Positions 1 to 8,230 are shown, numbered from the stretch's first letter. The stretch is 35,451 nucleotides of DNA from CAZJGG01 sp964545475 (GCA_964545475.1 CAZJGG010000029.1:1-35451), one strand, 5' to 3'. Numbers and translations are program-made. The notes: generated by a model from the sequence alone, not told the origin.

Positions 1-353
1 CGACGTCCCGAAATCCCTTGCAATTATGGGCTTCGGGCTGTCGAGGACGCCAGCCACTGCAAGATAATCGAAAGCAGTTAAGTTGATGACAGTCTAAAGC
101 GGTTATGTTTACCAGTAGGGGACGGCGTCCTCGACGTCCCGAAATCCCTTGCAATTATGGGCTTCGGGCTGTCGAGGACGCCAGCCCCTACAAGATATTC
201 GAAAGCAGTTAAGTTGATGACACTCTAAAGCGGTCATGTTTACCAGTAGGGGACGGCGTCCTCGACGTCCCGAAATCCCTTGCAATTATGGGCTTCGGGC
301 TGTCGAGGACGCCAGCCACTGCAAGATAATCGGAAACAGTTAAGTTGATGACA
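1..353. repeat. Tandem 131-bp repeat array, about 2.7 copies
   Basis: Copies start at 1, 132 and 263 and differ at only a few positions. The third follows the others to about 353 and then diverges into unique sequence upstream of the carboxypeptidase gene. The array probably continues left of the window. Each unit holds a GC-rich foldback: the arm GTAGGGGACGGCGTCCTCGA (115-134, again from 246) pairs with an arm beginning GTCGAGGACGCCAGCC (171-191, 302-322; 40-60 in the first, cut copy). Only the two positions next to the GGCG block mismatch in the best pair. The spacer (for example 61-114) is AT-rich and also conserved. No convincing gene lies in it. Confidence 0.95.
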
Positions 354-448
354 TTGTTGTTATCGTCGCTTCTAGGCAGTATATTACCAATCATGGGGGT
401 TTCATGGTTGTAATATAAATATTTTATAAGAAAAGAGAGGGGTTTTGT

Positions 449-1777
449 ATGTTAAAGAATATTAAAATGGGATTTGCAATTGCACTTATTGGAACAATGA
501 TGTTTTCAACGGCTGTTATTGCTAACGCCGCTGAAGCCATTCCAGTAAGCTTTAAAACTGTAGTGGACGGTAAAGATGTGACTTTAAGCGGTTATACTGT
601 TGACGGGGGATATAATTTTTACCGTCTTAGGGATTTTGCCTATTTACTAAACGGCAGCTCAAAGCAATTTGACATTGAATATGACAAAGAAAAAAGTGAA
701 GTTGTTTTAAAAAAGGATACTCCTTATACAGTAGCTGGTAACGAAATGCAGCAGGACAGTGAAATAAAAAACACAAAATCTTTAGGTGTTAGGCTGTATA
801 TGGATGGGCAAAAGCTTATTTACACAGGGTATAATATTGACGGAAACATTTACTTTACAATTCCAGACATAATGAAACTTTTTAATACTTATGCAGTTTA
901 TGACAGCGGAAAAAATGAAGTTGTTATTGATACTTCTAAAGACTTTACTATTGACTTTGACAAAACTGTAAAAAGCGGTTATTTTGATTATTTACATGCT
1001 GTTATCGTGGGTAATGTTGATACTGGGGAAATCCTTTATTCTAACAATGCAAACCATAAAGTATCTATTGCCAGCACTACAAAAATAATGACTTATTTAT
1101 TAATTAGAGAAGCTATTGAAGCAAATAAGATTTCTTGGGATGACGAAGTTGTTTTAACAGCGGAAGCTGAAAGACTTTCTGTTTCTGAAGACGGTGTTAT
1201 TCCAATGAAAAAAGGGCAAACAGCAACTGTAAGGGAATTAGTGGATGGTATGCTGGTTGTTTCCAGCAACGAAGCTGCTACTGTTTTGGGAGAGCACTAT
1301 TACGGCACTGAAGCTAAATTTGTGGCGTTAATGAACGCAAGAGCCAAAGAACTTGGGCTTACCAGCGCAGAATTTTATAATGCACATGGGTTGCCTACAT
1401 ATACTTCCGATGTTCTTGCGGTAAAACAGCAAAACAGAATGAACATAAAAGAATTATTTGATTTAACTAAATATGTAATGGATAAATACCCAGAAGTTTT
1501 GGATATAACAAGCAAAACTACAATTAAAGTTGAAAGCCTTGATTTTGAGGGCGAAAACACAAACCGTCTATTGTTCCAAATGATGGGAGCTAACGGTTTT
1601 AAAACAGGTACAACAAACAGAGCAGGAGCTTGCCTTGCGGCAACAATGCCTGTAAAAGTTGGGGAAGAAACAAATAATGTAATAGCAATTGTTCTTGGCG
1701 CAGAAGACAGCAAAGAGCGTGGAGAAAAGACAGGAATGTTATTACAATACGCAAAGCAATATTATAATAATAAATAA
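449..1777 (+). CDS. D-alanyl-D-alanine carboxypeptidase (peptidase S11) with N-terminal stalk-like domain
   Basis: This penicillin-binding protein should trim the terminal D-Ala from peptidoglycan stem peptides outside the membrane. The 442-residue product has a signal peptide (about 1-28, ending ANAA). Two related segments follow (about 31-90 and 110-162), each with a YxxDG...D...EVV pattern, resembling the copper-amine-oxidase N-terminal stalk domain found in clostridial wall proteins. The S11 catalytic domain follows: nucleophile motif STTK (S209, K212), SSN (272-274) and KTGT (385-388), all intact and in order. The ATG at 449 has a GAGAGGGG ribosome site. There is no clear C-terminal amphipathic anchor after the KTG region, so the protein may be held by the signal or stalk region, or be released. 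It is a single-gene unit between the tandem repeats and a bidirectional terminator. Confidence 0.93.
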   Translation: MLKNIKMGFAIALIGTMMFSTAVIANAAEAIPVSFKTVVDGKDVTLSGYTVDGGYNFYRLRDFAYLLNGSSKQFDIEYDKEKSEVVLKKDTPYTVAGNEMQQDSEIKNTKSLGVRLYMDGQKLIYTGYNIDGNIYFTIPDIMKLFNTYAVYDSGKNEVVIDTSKDFTIDFDKTVKSGYFDYLHAVIVGNVDTGEILYSNNANHKVSIASTTKIMTYLLIREAIEANKISWDDEVVLTAEAERLSVSEDGVIPMKKGQTATVRELVDGMLVVSSNEAATVLGEHYYGTEAKFVALMNARAKELGLTSAEFYNAHGLPTYTSDVLAVKQQNRMNIKELFDLTKYVMDKYPEVLDITSKTTIKVESLDFEGENTNRLLFQMMGANGFKTGTTNRAGACLAATMPVKVGEETNNVIAIVLGAEDSKERGEKTGMLLQYAKQYYNNK

Positions 1778-1783
1778 CGACAA

Positions 1784-1817
1784 AAAAACCCTTTCGGAGT
1801 TAACCGGAAGGGTTTTT
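1784..1817. terminator. Bidirectional intrinsic terminator
   Basis: AAAAACCCTTTCGG pairs with CCGGAAGGGTTTTT across a 6-nt loop, with one G-T wobble. The flanking A and T runs give a U-tract in both directions, so it can end both the plus-strand carboxypeptidase gene and the minus-strand M50 protease operon that converge here. Confidence 0.9.
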
Positions 1818-1830
1818 CGTAATTTGATCA

Positions 1831-2475
1831 TTATAAGAAAAAATATATTCTATTTACCACATATCCCATAATCCCAGAAACAAAGCTAATGATAGGTAAC
1901 AAAATTTTAGATAACAGCCCTGTCCAAATTAAAACAGCTAAAATTGCAAAACCGTATCTGCCACCGCTGGTTAACTTTATGTAAAGATTATCCGGCAGAA
2001 AAGCAAATAAAACTTTTGAACCGTCAAGGGGTGCTATAGGTAACATATTAAAGATTCCCAGTGTTAAGTTAAAATAGAACATTTGCCATATAAAATCATA
2101 AACATACGCCGGAACTTGAGGACCTAAATACATTTTTATATTTATGGGATAAAAAATTAGTAAAAATATAAATGATAAAAAGAAATTAGATAATGGACCC
2201 ATAACAGCTGTTAAAGCCATGCCAAGTTTGGGGTTTTTAAAATTTCTTGGGTTAACCATTACGGGTTTAGCCCAACCGAATTTGAATATAATCATACAAA
2301 TCATCCCTATTGGGTCTATGTGCTTTAAAGGGTTAAGGGACAAACGGCCATCGTACTTTGCCGTGGTATCCCCTAAAAAATAAGCGGCAAGCCCGTGGGA
2401 TAATTCGTGTATTGTTAAAGAAAATAATAAAACTACAGCGAAGATTACAAAATCATATAAATTAAAATCGAACAT
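1831..2475 (-). CDS. Site-2 protease family (M50) membrane metalloprotease
   Basis: This is an intramembrane zinc protease of the small YwhC-like M50 class. Substrates are not predictable from sequence. The 214-residue product is almost all hydrophobic helices. The HExxH motif is HELSH (23-27). GPLSN (93-97) matches the conserved N/P-G pattern in the middle of the family, and LPIAPLDG supplies the third zinc ligand at D151. There is no PDZ domain, unlike RseP/SpoIVFB-type relatives with extra domains. The ATG has an AAAGGAAG site. It is the last gene of the minus-strand operon, 19 bp after tagO, and is followed by the bidirectional terminator. Confidence 0.9.
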   Translation of the reverse strand: MFDFNLYDFVIFAVVLLFSLTIHELSHGLAAYFLGDTTAKYDGRLSLNPLKHIDPIGMICMIIFKFGWAKPVMVNPRNFKNPKLGMALTAVMGPLSNFFLSFIFLLIFYPINIKMYLGPQVPAYVYDFIWQMFYFNLTLGIFNMLPIAPLDGSKVLFAFLPDNLYIKLTSGGRYGFAILAVLIWTGLLSKILLPIISFVSGIMGYVVNRIYFFL

Positions 2476-2494
2476 TTCAGCTTCCTTTCAAGTT

Positions 2495-3556
2495 TCAGCC
2501 GTTGTCCTGTTCATCCTCTTTTGCTTTTATTTTAGCGGTTCGGGTTTGGTAAACATAAAGCATAAGAGCGAGAACAAATATGAAAATAAGCGAAATAAGT
2601 AAAACACGTAAATCGTTTAAAGCTATAATAATTGCAACAGAGCCGCAAAGCATACTTAAAAAATATAAAATTATAACGGCTTTACGGGGAGAATGCCCGG
2701 CATCTATAAGCCTATGGTGCAAATGCCCTCGGTCGGCTTCCATAATTGGCTTGCCGTTAACTAGACGCCTTATCATTGCAAATAACGTGTCAAAAATCGG
2801 TAAAGCGATAGCAAAAGATGCAATAATAACAGCTAATATGGCATAACTTTTATAAACTCCGATAATTGAAGAAACGGAGAGCACAAACCCTAAAAACAGC
2901 GCTCCTGTATCTCCCATTATAACTTCTGCCGGGCTGAAATTTCTAGGCAAGAAGCCGAAACAGCTTCCGGCAAGGGTTGCCGCTAAAACAACGGCTATAG
3001 GAGAACCGGATAATACGCACAATACTGTAAGGCAAAGCCCTGCAATACTTGAAACTCCTGCGGCAAGACCGTCTACACCGTCAATTAAGTTTACGGCGTT
3101 TGTAACGCCTATAATCCATATTAACGTAAGTGGGGCATCAAAGGGGCGTAAAAAAGGCCCAAAAGACCAGGAAATTATTGAAATTCTTGTACCGGTAAAA
3201 ATTACTATTAATGCTGCAACAATTTGAAAGGCAAGCTTAGTTTTAGCGCTTACGCTGCGTATATCGTCAATAATACCAATAGCGATAATAATTACTGCGC
3301 CTGCCATAAAGCCTGCGAATTGAACGGTTTGAAGTTCCGGCACAAACCAAAGGATAATGCACATAGTTATCATAAAGCCTAAAACTATGGCAATGCCCCC
3401 AAGCCTTGGTATAGGCTTTTTATGCATTCCTCGCTTTTTCGGATAATCTATTGCTCCGACTTTTATAGACAGCTTTTTGGAAAAAGGGGTCGTTACGAGG
3501 GAAATACCAAAAGCCAGCGCAAATGCCGCAATATATAACAACCAATCGTGAGTCAT
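2495..3556 (-). CDS. tagO: Undecaprenyl-phosphate N-acetylglucosaminyl-1-phosphate transferase (TagO/WecA, MraY family)
   Basis: This enzyme transfers a sugar-1-phosphate (usually GlcNAc-1-P) from UDP-sugar to undecaprenyl phosphate, the first membrane step of wall teichoic acid or related surface polymers. The 353-residue polytopic protein shows the family hallmarks in order: the IDDIRSVSAKTKL acidic loop, NAVNLIDGVDGLAAG, MGDTGALFLGF and the HLHHRL loop that separates TagO/WecA types from MraY. The C-terminus is a short charged cytoplasmic tail. It lies between upp and the M50 protease in a compact minus-strand operon. An LCP protein, which typically attaches such polymers to peptidoglycan, is encoded at the head of the same run. 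Confidence 0.94.
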   Translation of the reverse strand: MTHDWLLYIAAFALAFGISLVTTPFSKKLSIKVGAIDYPKKRGMHKKPIPRLGGIAIVLGFMITMCIILWFVPELQTVQFAGFMAGAVIIIAIGIIDDIRSVSAKTKLAFQIVAALIVIFTGTRISIISWSFGPFLRPFDAPLTLIWIIGVTNAVNLIDGVDGLAAGVSSIAGLCLTVLCVLSGSPIAVVLAATLAGSCFGFLPRNFSPAEVIMGDTGALFLGFVLSVSSIIGVYKSYAILAVIIASFAIALPIFDTLFAMIRRLVNGKPIMEADRGHLHHRLIDAGHSPRKAVIILYFLSMLCGSVAIIIALNDLRVLLISLIFIFVLALMLYVYQTRTAKIKAKEDEQDNG

Positions 3557-3575
3557 TGAAAATTATTCTCCCTTT

Positions 3576-4202
3576 TTATTTCGTACCGAAAAGCCTGTCT
3601 CCGGCATCACCAAGCCCCGGAACTATGTATCCGTGGTCGTTAAGCTTTTCGTCAAGAGAAGCTGTGTAAATGTCAATATCCGGGTGGTCTTCTTGAAGTC
3701 TTTTTACGCCCTCGGGAGCGCAGAGCAAGCTTATAAACTTAATTTTTGTAACACCATGCTGTTTTAAGTAAGTTAAAGCAGAGCTTGCCGTTCCTCCCGT
3801 TGCAAGCATAGGGTCAATTAAAAAAGTTATTCTTTTGTCGCAGTCGTAAGGAAGCTTGCAGTAATATTCAACCGGCATTAATGATTCCGGTTCTCTATAT
3901 ATACCTATATGCCCAACTTTCATTGTTGGCATTAAATTTACAATACCGTTTACCATGCCGATTCCTGCACGCAAAATCGGAACGATTGCGAATTTTGTAT
4001 CTACCACCTTGCATGTTGTAGTGCAAATAGGCGTTTCTATAGTTGCATCAATTTCAGGCATGTCTCTTGTAGCTTCATAAAAAAGAAGCGCTGCCAGCTC
4101 CTCAACAAGTTCTCTAAATTCTTTGTTGCCTGTATTTTTGTCTCTTAATTTTGCAAGTTTTGTGCTAATTAATGGGTGATTTACTATATTAAGGTTTCCC
4201 AT
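3576..4202 (-). CDS. upp: Uracil phosphoribosyltransferase
   Basis: Upp salvages uracil with PRPP to give UMP. The start at 4202 is chosen because GAGGAGGAATAAA lies just before this ATG, and it gives a 208-residue protein beginning MGNLNIVNHPL, close to the 209 residues of Bacillus Upp. The longer reading frame upstream would run into the preceding gene. The PRPP-binding segment LIDPMLATGGTA and the C-terminal uracil-binding GDAGDRLFGT are intact. The ATG follows the stop of the YwlE-RpiB fusion by one base, so translation is likely coupled. The order rpiB then upp also occurs in the Bacillus ywl region. Confidence 0.95.
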   Translation of the reverse strand: MGNLNIVNHPLISTKLAKLRDKNTGNKEFRELVEELAALLFYEATRDMPEIDATIETPICTTTCKVVDTKFAIVPILRAGIGMVNGIVNLMPTMKVGHIGIYREPESLMPVEYYCKLPYDCDKRITFLIDPMLATGGTASSALTYLKQHGVTKIKFISLLCAPEGVKRLQEDHPDIDIYTASLDEKLNDHGYIVPGLGDAGDRLFGTK

Positions 4203-4203
4203 T

Positions 4204-5076
4204 TTATTCCTCCTCAATAAGCGCAATGCGCCGTTTATGCCTCTGGTCATTTGAAAATTCAGTCTCTAAAAAAGTATCTACTATAAGAAGTGCCGTTCCT
4301 GTGCCAATAACTCTTGCGCCAAGAGCCAGCATATTAGCATCATTATGAAGCCTTGTCTGCTGAGCAGAAAAAACATCGCCGCACAAAGCGCAGCGTATAC
4401 CTTTTATTTTGTTTGCGGTAATGGAGACGCCAATACCTGTACCACATATTATAATTCCTCGGCTACATTCCCCGGACAAAACGGATTTAGCAACTTTTTT
4501 AGCAAATACAGGATAATCACATGATTCGGTAGAATTCGTTCCAAAGTCAATAAAAGTAATGTTTTTGTCTGTCAAATGTTTAATTATTTCTTTTTTTAAT
4601 TCAAAACCTCCGTGGTCGCTACCAATAGCCACGGGCTTGAAATTTTCAACGATCATATCTATAGCCTCGCTTATTTCTTTAGCGCATAATTTATAAGTTT
4701 CTATTCCGTGTAAATAAGGGTCTAATATATCTTTTTGAGATTTATTTGCATATTCATATAAAGTATAAGTTTTTCCTAAGCAAAAGTCAAATGCGCTTAA
4801 AATCCTTTGCTTATGGTCGTTTGTCATTGTCAAAATCAAATCTGCCTTTTTAAGCATTTCTGGTGTAACCTGTTTAGATAAATGGGCAGACAAATCACAC
4901 CCTAAAAGTCTCATGGCTTCTAAAGCATTTTTGCTTGCGCTCTCTGAATATGAAACCATAATTCCGGCGCAGTCTAAATCAACGTTAATCCCTTTTTCGG
5001 AAAACGCTTTTTTTGCAAGAGTGTATGCCATTGGGCTTCTGCATGTATTTCCTGTGCAGATAAATAAAATTCTCAT
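4204..5076 (-). CDS. Fusion of LMW protein-arginine/tyrosine phosphatase (YwlE-like) and ribose-5-phosphate isomerase B
   Basis: The 290-residue protein joins two enzymes that are separate neighbours in Bacillus (ywlE, ywlF). Residues 1-145 are a low-molecular-weight phosphatase with P-loop CTGNTCRS (C7, R13) and catalytic DP at 119-120. Threonine at 11 is the residue that in YwlE favours phospho-arginine; tyrosine phosphatases usually have Ile there. Residues 148-290 are RpiB, which interconverts ribose-5-P and ribulose-5-P: SDHGG (153-157), CGTGIG with C211, and NDAN (245-248). The linker is only a few residues and both active sites look intact. The ATG has a GAGAGG site. It lies 14 bp after sua5 and 1 bp before upp. 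The reading frame is continuous, so an assembly artefact is unlikely. Confidence 0.92.
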   Translation of the reverse strand: MRILFICTGNTCRSPMAYTLAKKAFSEKGINVDLDCAGIMVSYSESASKNALEAMRLLGCDLSAHLSKQVTPEMLKKADLILTMTNDHKQRILSAFDFCLGKTYTLYEYANKSQKDILDPYLHGIETYKLCAKEISEAIDMIVENFKPVAIGSDHGGFELKKEIIKHLTDKNITFIDFGTNSTESCDYPVFAKKVAKSVLSGECSRGIIICGTGIGVSITANKIKGIRCALCGDVFSAQQTRLHNDANMLALGARVIGTGTALLIVDTFLETEFSNDQRHKRRIALIEEE

Positions 5077-5090
5077 AATAAACCTCTCTA

Positions 5091-6122
5091 TTAACAGTTT
5101 ATCATATTATATCCGGCGGCTTTTTTTAATCTGTTCATTATAGCCATGCCAAGTCCTTCTTCGGAAAAACCTTCGGCATAAATTTTAGAAACGCCGTAAT
5201 AGTCAAATTTTCGTAACGTATTAAATAAATTTGCGGCTATTGTATCTTTTTTGTCTCTGTCACCAACTGATAAAACCACAAACTTGTTTTTGTCATACAT
5301 ATTAATTGTTTGTTGCGTAGCCAATATACCTGTTTTGCACTGCTCATTTAAGGCAAGAGCGTTTATTTTTTTCACAGTAGCAATATAGTCGCCTAAAACA
5401 ATGACTAAATCAGCTAGAGGTGAATAATGAGTGTATAACATGCCGGGAGCTTTTGGCTTTTCTCCGGCAACAGCGTGGGAAATACACTTGTCTACACTGA
5501 TTTCTCCTATAACCTCTTCAATCATTTCTTTTGTTACAGCCCCCGGGCGAAGCAGGCATGGTATGTTTTCTGTTATGTCAATAATTGTAGATTCCAACCC
5601 GTAAGTACAGCTGCCGCCGTCGATAATCAAATCAACTCGCCCGTTTAAGTCGTAATACACATGGTTTGCCTGAGTTGGGCTTGGTTTGCCGGACGTATTT
5701 GCGCTTGGTGCGGCTATAGGTAAGCCTGCTTTGCTTATAATGGAAAGCGCCGCTTTGTTAGCAGGAAACCTTATTGCAACGGTGTTTAAACCGCCGGAAG
5801 TTTCTAAAGGCACAGTTTCCGTTTTATTAAAAACAATAGTTAAAGGACCTGGCCAAAAGCTTTCCGCAAGCTTGAGAGCATTTTCAGGTACGTCTGTAAC
5901 AAGGCTGTTAAGCATGTCCATATTAGAAATATGCAAAATTAAAGGATTATCTTGGGGGCGACCTTTAGCTTCAAAAATTTTTTTAACAGCTGTAACATCA
6001 AGACCGTTTGCCCCAAGACCATAAACCGTTTCCGTTGGAAACGCTACAAGCCCACCGTTTTTTAGTATTACAGCGGCTTCGTCGGCAGCATTGTTGTCAA
6101 ATTCTTTTAAAACGGTATTCAT
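5091..6122 (-). CDS. L-threonylcarbamoyladenylate synthase (Sua5/YwlC)
   Basis: This enzyme makes threonylcarbamoyl-AMP from Thr, bicarbonate and ATP, the first step of t6A37 tRNA modification. TsaE and TsaB of the same pathway are encoded near 30.3-31.4 kb. The N-terminal YrdC domain shows GGLVAFPTETVYGLG, KGRPQDNPL and PSANTSGKPSPT. The C-terminal third is the Sua5 domain, so this is the long form (343 residues). The start at 6122 (MNTVLKEF) is preferred over a codon 15 bp upstream: GTGGAGC precedes it, and the TAATG junction with the SEC-C gene stop suggests coupling. It sits directly upstream of the YwlE-RpiB fusion. Confidence 0.94.
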   Translation of the reverse strand: MNTVLKEFDNNAADEAAVILKNGGLVAFPTETVYGLGANGLDVTAVKKIFEAKGRPQDNPLILHISNMDMLNSLVTDVPENALKLAESFWPGPLTIVFNKTETVPLETSGGLNTVAIRFPANKAALSIISKAGLPIAAPSANTSGKPSPTQANHVYYDLNGRVDLIIDGGSCTYGLESTIIDITENIPCLLRPGAVTKEMIEEVIGEISVDKCISHAVAGEKPKAPGMLYTHYSPLADLVIVLGDYIATVKKINALALNEQCKTGILATQQTINMYDKNKFVVLSVGDRDKKDTIAANLFNTLRKFDYYGVSKIYAEGFSEEGLGMAIMNRLKKAAGYNMINC

Positions 6123-6619
6123 TAAGCTCCACAACACTTTTTGTATTTTACGCCGCTACCGCAAGGGCAAGGGTCATTTCGGGATGGCTTTGATCCTTTA
6201 ACAATTGTGCCGGATTTTTTCTGCTCAAAGTATAATTCACGCTGTTCATCCGGAGAAAAAACTTCGTTCCATTCAGGCAGTGTGTATAAATGTTCTGCTT
6301 TGAATTCAACCATTTTTTTATATAAAGCTTTTAATTCAATAGAAAATTCAATAATAGTGTCTTCCTCAAGGTCTTTAACCTCTGTTGGAGGTGTGCTTAC
6401 CTCGTGTATACCATCTAAAAAGCCTATAACAAATTCGGGGCTCATATTAAACTCCATAGAAAAGCTTTTAAGTGTTCCTTTAAATTCAGTACGTTTATTT
6501 TTAATTATATTTTCATAAACTTTTTGTTCAGCAGGCATGTATTCATCGTCCCAAAACTTTTTAACCGCCTGTCCTTTGTCGTTGTAGGCTTTTTTTATCC
6601 AGCTTTCGTATATCGTCAT
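6122..6619 (-). CDS. SEC-C motif protein
   Basis: The 165-residue soluble protein ends in a SEC-C zinc-binding motif, NDPCPCGSGVKYKKCC, like the C-terminal tail of SecA, where it binds zinc and contacts SecB and ribosomes. The preceding 140 residues are charged and probably helical, and I do not recognise a named domain. Its role is unknown; a link to translation or secretion is only suggested by the motif. The ATG has AGGAGG 11 nt upstream. The stop overlaps the sua5 start (TAATG). The 88-bp gap before it contains a weak possible promoter for the lower operon (TTTAAA, 17 bp, TATACA on the minus strand). Confidence 0.85.
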   Translation of the reverse strand: MTIYESWIKKAYNDKGQAVKKFWDDEYMPAEQKVYENIIKNKRTEFKGTLKSFSMEFNMSPEFVIGFLDGIHEVSTPPTEVKDLEEDTIIEFSIELKALYKKMVEFKAEHLYTLPEWNEVFSPDEQRELYFEQKKSGTIVKGSKPSRNDPCPCGSGVKYKKCCGA

Positions 6620-6707
6620 TGCAAATAATTCCTCCTAAGTTTTGTATATTACTTTGACGCACAAATTTAAACGCCGATGTAATTTTAATATTTTATAATA
6701 AAATTCT

Positions 6708-7112
6708 TTATTTGTCTAATATTGTTTCACGATTTAGTACAAAAATTTCTAAATAAGGCATAGATGTCATTAATTTAGAGTGAACATCCTCGGATTTTAT
6801 AGTAGTGTCCTCCGGCGGCTGGCCTAAAACAATGTTTGTAATTTTATTTTTTTTAACAAAATCTAAGATTGTTTTAACAATATCCTCGCCACAAAGCCCA
6901 TGGACAATGCCTCCAAGCTCCGAGCCGTAATTAAAAAGGCTTTGAAGCAAAGCTGTAGAATCTGGGGTTAAAAACACGCTGTGACCTTTTTCAACATGTA
7001 GTATATGAAGGCTAGCACTATTTGCAACCGCAATTTCATGCGCCTTGTCAATAAGCCGGACGCTGTTGGACTGCGGAGTTATACAAACTAGAACTTTTTT
7101 CTTTTTTAACAT
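6708..7112 (-). CDS. Universal stress protein (UspA/KdpD-type Usp domain)
   Basis: This 134-residue protein is a single Usp alpha/beta domain. The first strand KKVLVCITPQSNS and the following LIDKAHEIA helix, then LHILHVEKG, match the Usp module of KdpD sensor kinases more than stand-alone UspA. The strand ITNIVLGQPPED carries the region where ATP-binding members have G-2x-G-9x-G-S/T. That motif is not clear here, so nucleotide binding is uncertain. It follows the LCP gene by 11 bp, so the two are probably cotranscribed. Function unknown. Confidence 0.75.
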   Translation of the reverse strand: MLKKKKVLVCITPQSNSVRLIDKAHEIAVANSASLHILHVEKGHSVFLTPDSTALLQSLFNYGSELGGIVHGLCGEDIVKTILDFVKKNKITNIVLGQPPEDTTIKSEDVHSKLMTSMPYLEIFVLNRETILDK

Positions 7113-7123
7113 TTAAACGCTCC

Positions 7124-8131
7124 TTAACTATGTTTCATAAAAACTTTTTCAATTATTTCTTTACTGCCAGCTTCGTCCAATATTTGATAATCCTTTTTCC
7201 CAATTTTTTTTGATGATGTCGGTAGTGTATATGTATTAATAGAGTCGGGGGAAAAGTCTTTAAAATATTTTAAATATTTAGTAATATCAGCTAAATTAAT
7301 ATTAGTTTTAACATATTTAAAACCTGCGGTAATTATATCAGGTAAATTGTTTACAATTTTTTCAGATGATAAAACTTGTTTTGATAAAACCTTTATAAAA
7401 TTTTGCTGAGTTTCCATACGGTCAAAATCGCTTCTTTTGTAACCATAGCGAAAGCGCACAAGCCCCTCGGCCTGTTTTCCGTCTAAAGTTTGAAGACCGG
7501 GCTTTAAATCGATTAATAGTTTTTGGGTTGGGTCGTTGTAATACATTCTCATAGGAACGTCATATTCAATGCCGCCCACAGCATCTACAAAATACCGAAA
7601 ACCTTCAAGGTTTACTTCAATATAATAGTCCAGATCAATGCCAAGCATTTCTTCAATTTGCTTTACTGTAAAGTCAATACCGTCTTTATTTGAGTGGTGC
7701 ATAACTTCATTAAGCTTCATAACGCCGTCGGAAGGCACAGTTGCGCCTTTTTTGCTTTTTAAATATTGAACTCTGTCTTTAGGCATTGTAACCATAGTAT
7801 CTCTGGGCATAGAAACTAAAGATGCACTGCCGTTGGTTGTCAAATAAGAACCTATTATTATAGTATCTGCTCTGGATTCGCCTTTGTCTGCGCCTAATAA
7901 TAAAAAGTTGATTCTATCCGGAACAGGCTCTATAATGCTTTGAAAAACGTTATTACTTTTCAACCCTGAATTAATGGCAGAATTGCCGTTTAATCCTGAG
8001 ATGTTCATATTATCGTTATTCTTCTTTAAATATTGATATGCAAAAAACACACCGGCTGTTATTAAAAAAAGCATGATTAAGCTTAAAAGCAAGGCCTTAA
8101 TAAAAGTCCTAACCCCTCGTTTAAATTTCAT
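7124..8131 (-). CDS. LytR-CpsA-Psr (LCP) family cell-wall polymer ligase
   Basis: LCP enzymes move polymers such as teichoic acids or capsule from undecaprenyl pyrophosphate onto peptidoglycan. The 335-residue product has a short basic N-terminus, one membrane helix (about 10-32) and an extracellular LCP domain. Family segments are visible: ADTIIIGS, SMPRDTMV, the FRYFVDAVGGIEYDVP block, LDGKQAEGLVRFRYG and DFDRMETQQNFI, including the conserved Arg and Asp residues that bind the pyrophosphate lipid and Mg2+. The AAGGAGC site sets the ATG at 8131. It heads the minus-strand run that also contains tagO, whose product could feed this reaction. A 10-bp inverted repeat lies in its upstream region. 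Confidence 0.92.
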   Translation of the reverse strand: MKFKRGVRTFIKALLLSLIMLFLITAGVFFAYQYLKKNNDNMNISGLNGNSAINSGLKSNNVFQSIIEPVPDRINFLLLGADKGESRADTIIIGSYLTTNGSASLVSMPRDTMVTMPKDRVQYLKSKKGATVPSDGVMKLNEVMHHSNKDGIDFTVKQIEEMLGIDLDYYIEVNLEGFRYFVDAVGGIEYDVPMRMYYNDPTQKLLIDLKPGLQTLDGKQAEGLVRFRYGYKRSDFDRMETQQNFIKVLSKQVLSSEKIVNNLPDIITAGFKYVKTNINLADITKYLKYFKDFSPDSINTYTLPTSSKKIGKKDYQILDEAGSKEIIEKVFMKHS

Positions 8132-8174
8132 TTAATTATTGCTCCTTAAAAAAGTTGTTTATATTTATAATAAA

Positions 8175-8207
8175 ATTATAACACATTTTTAAAAAAAGTG
8201 TTATAAT
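8175..8207. promoter_or_regulatory. Inverted repeat in divergent promoter region
   Basis: ATTATAACAC and GTGTTATAAT form a perfect 10-bp inverted repeat around a 13-nt A/T core, between the divergent LCP and coaW genes. Each arm contains TATAA(T/C)-like boxes, and the minus-strand copy reads as an extended -10 (TGTTATAAT) for LCP. It could be an operator, overlapping promoters or both. No matching repressor gene is in the window. Confidence 0.45.
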
Positions 8208-8230
8208 AATTTCAATTATTTTTAAATCAA

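Noticed and set aside
1..353. Possible CRISPR array
   Set aside because: The unit is 131 bp, the spacers are themselves conserved, and there are no cas genes.
209..394. Minus-strand 61-codon frame within the tandem repeats
   Set aside because: It translates the hairpin repeat unit and has no ribosome site; the peptide only mirrors the repeat.
4203..4250. Longer upp start
   Set aside because: It would overlap the RpiB coding end, and AGGAGG directly precedes the ATG at 4202.
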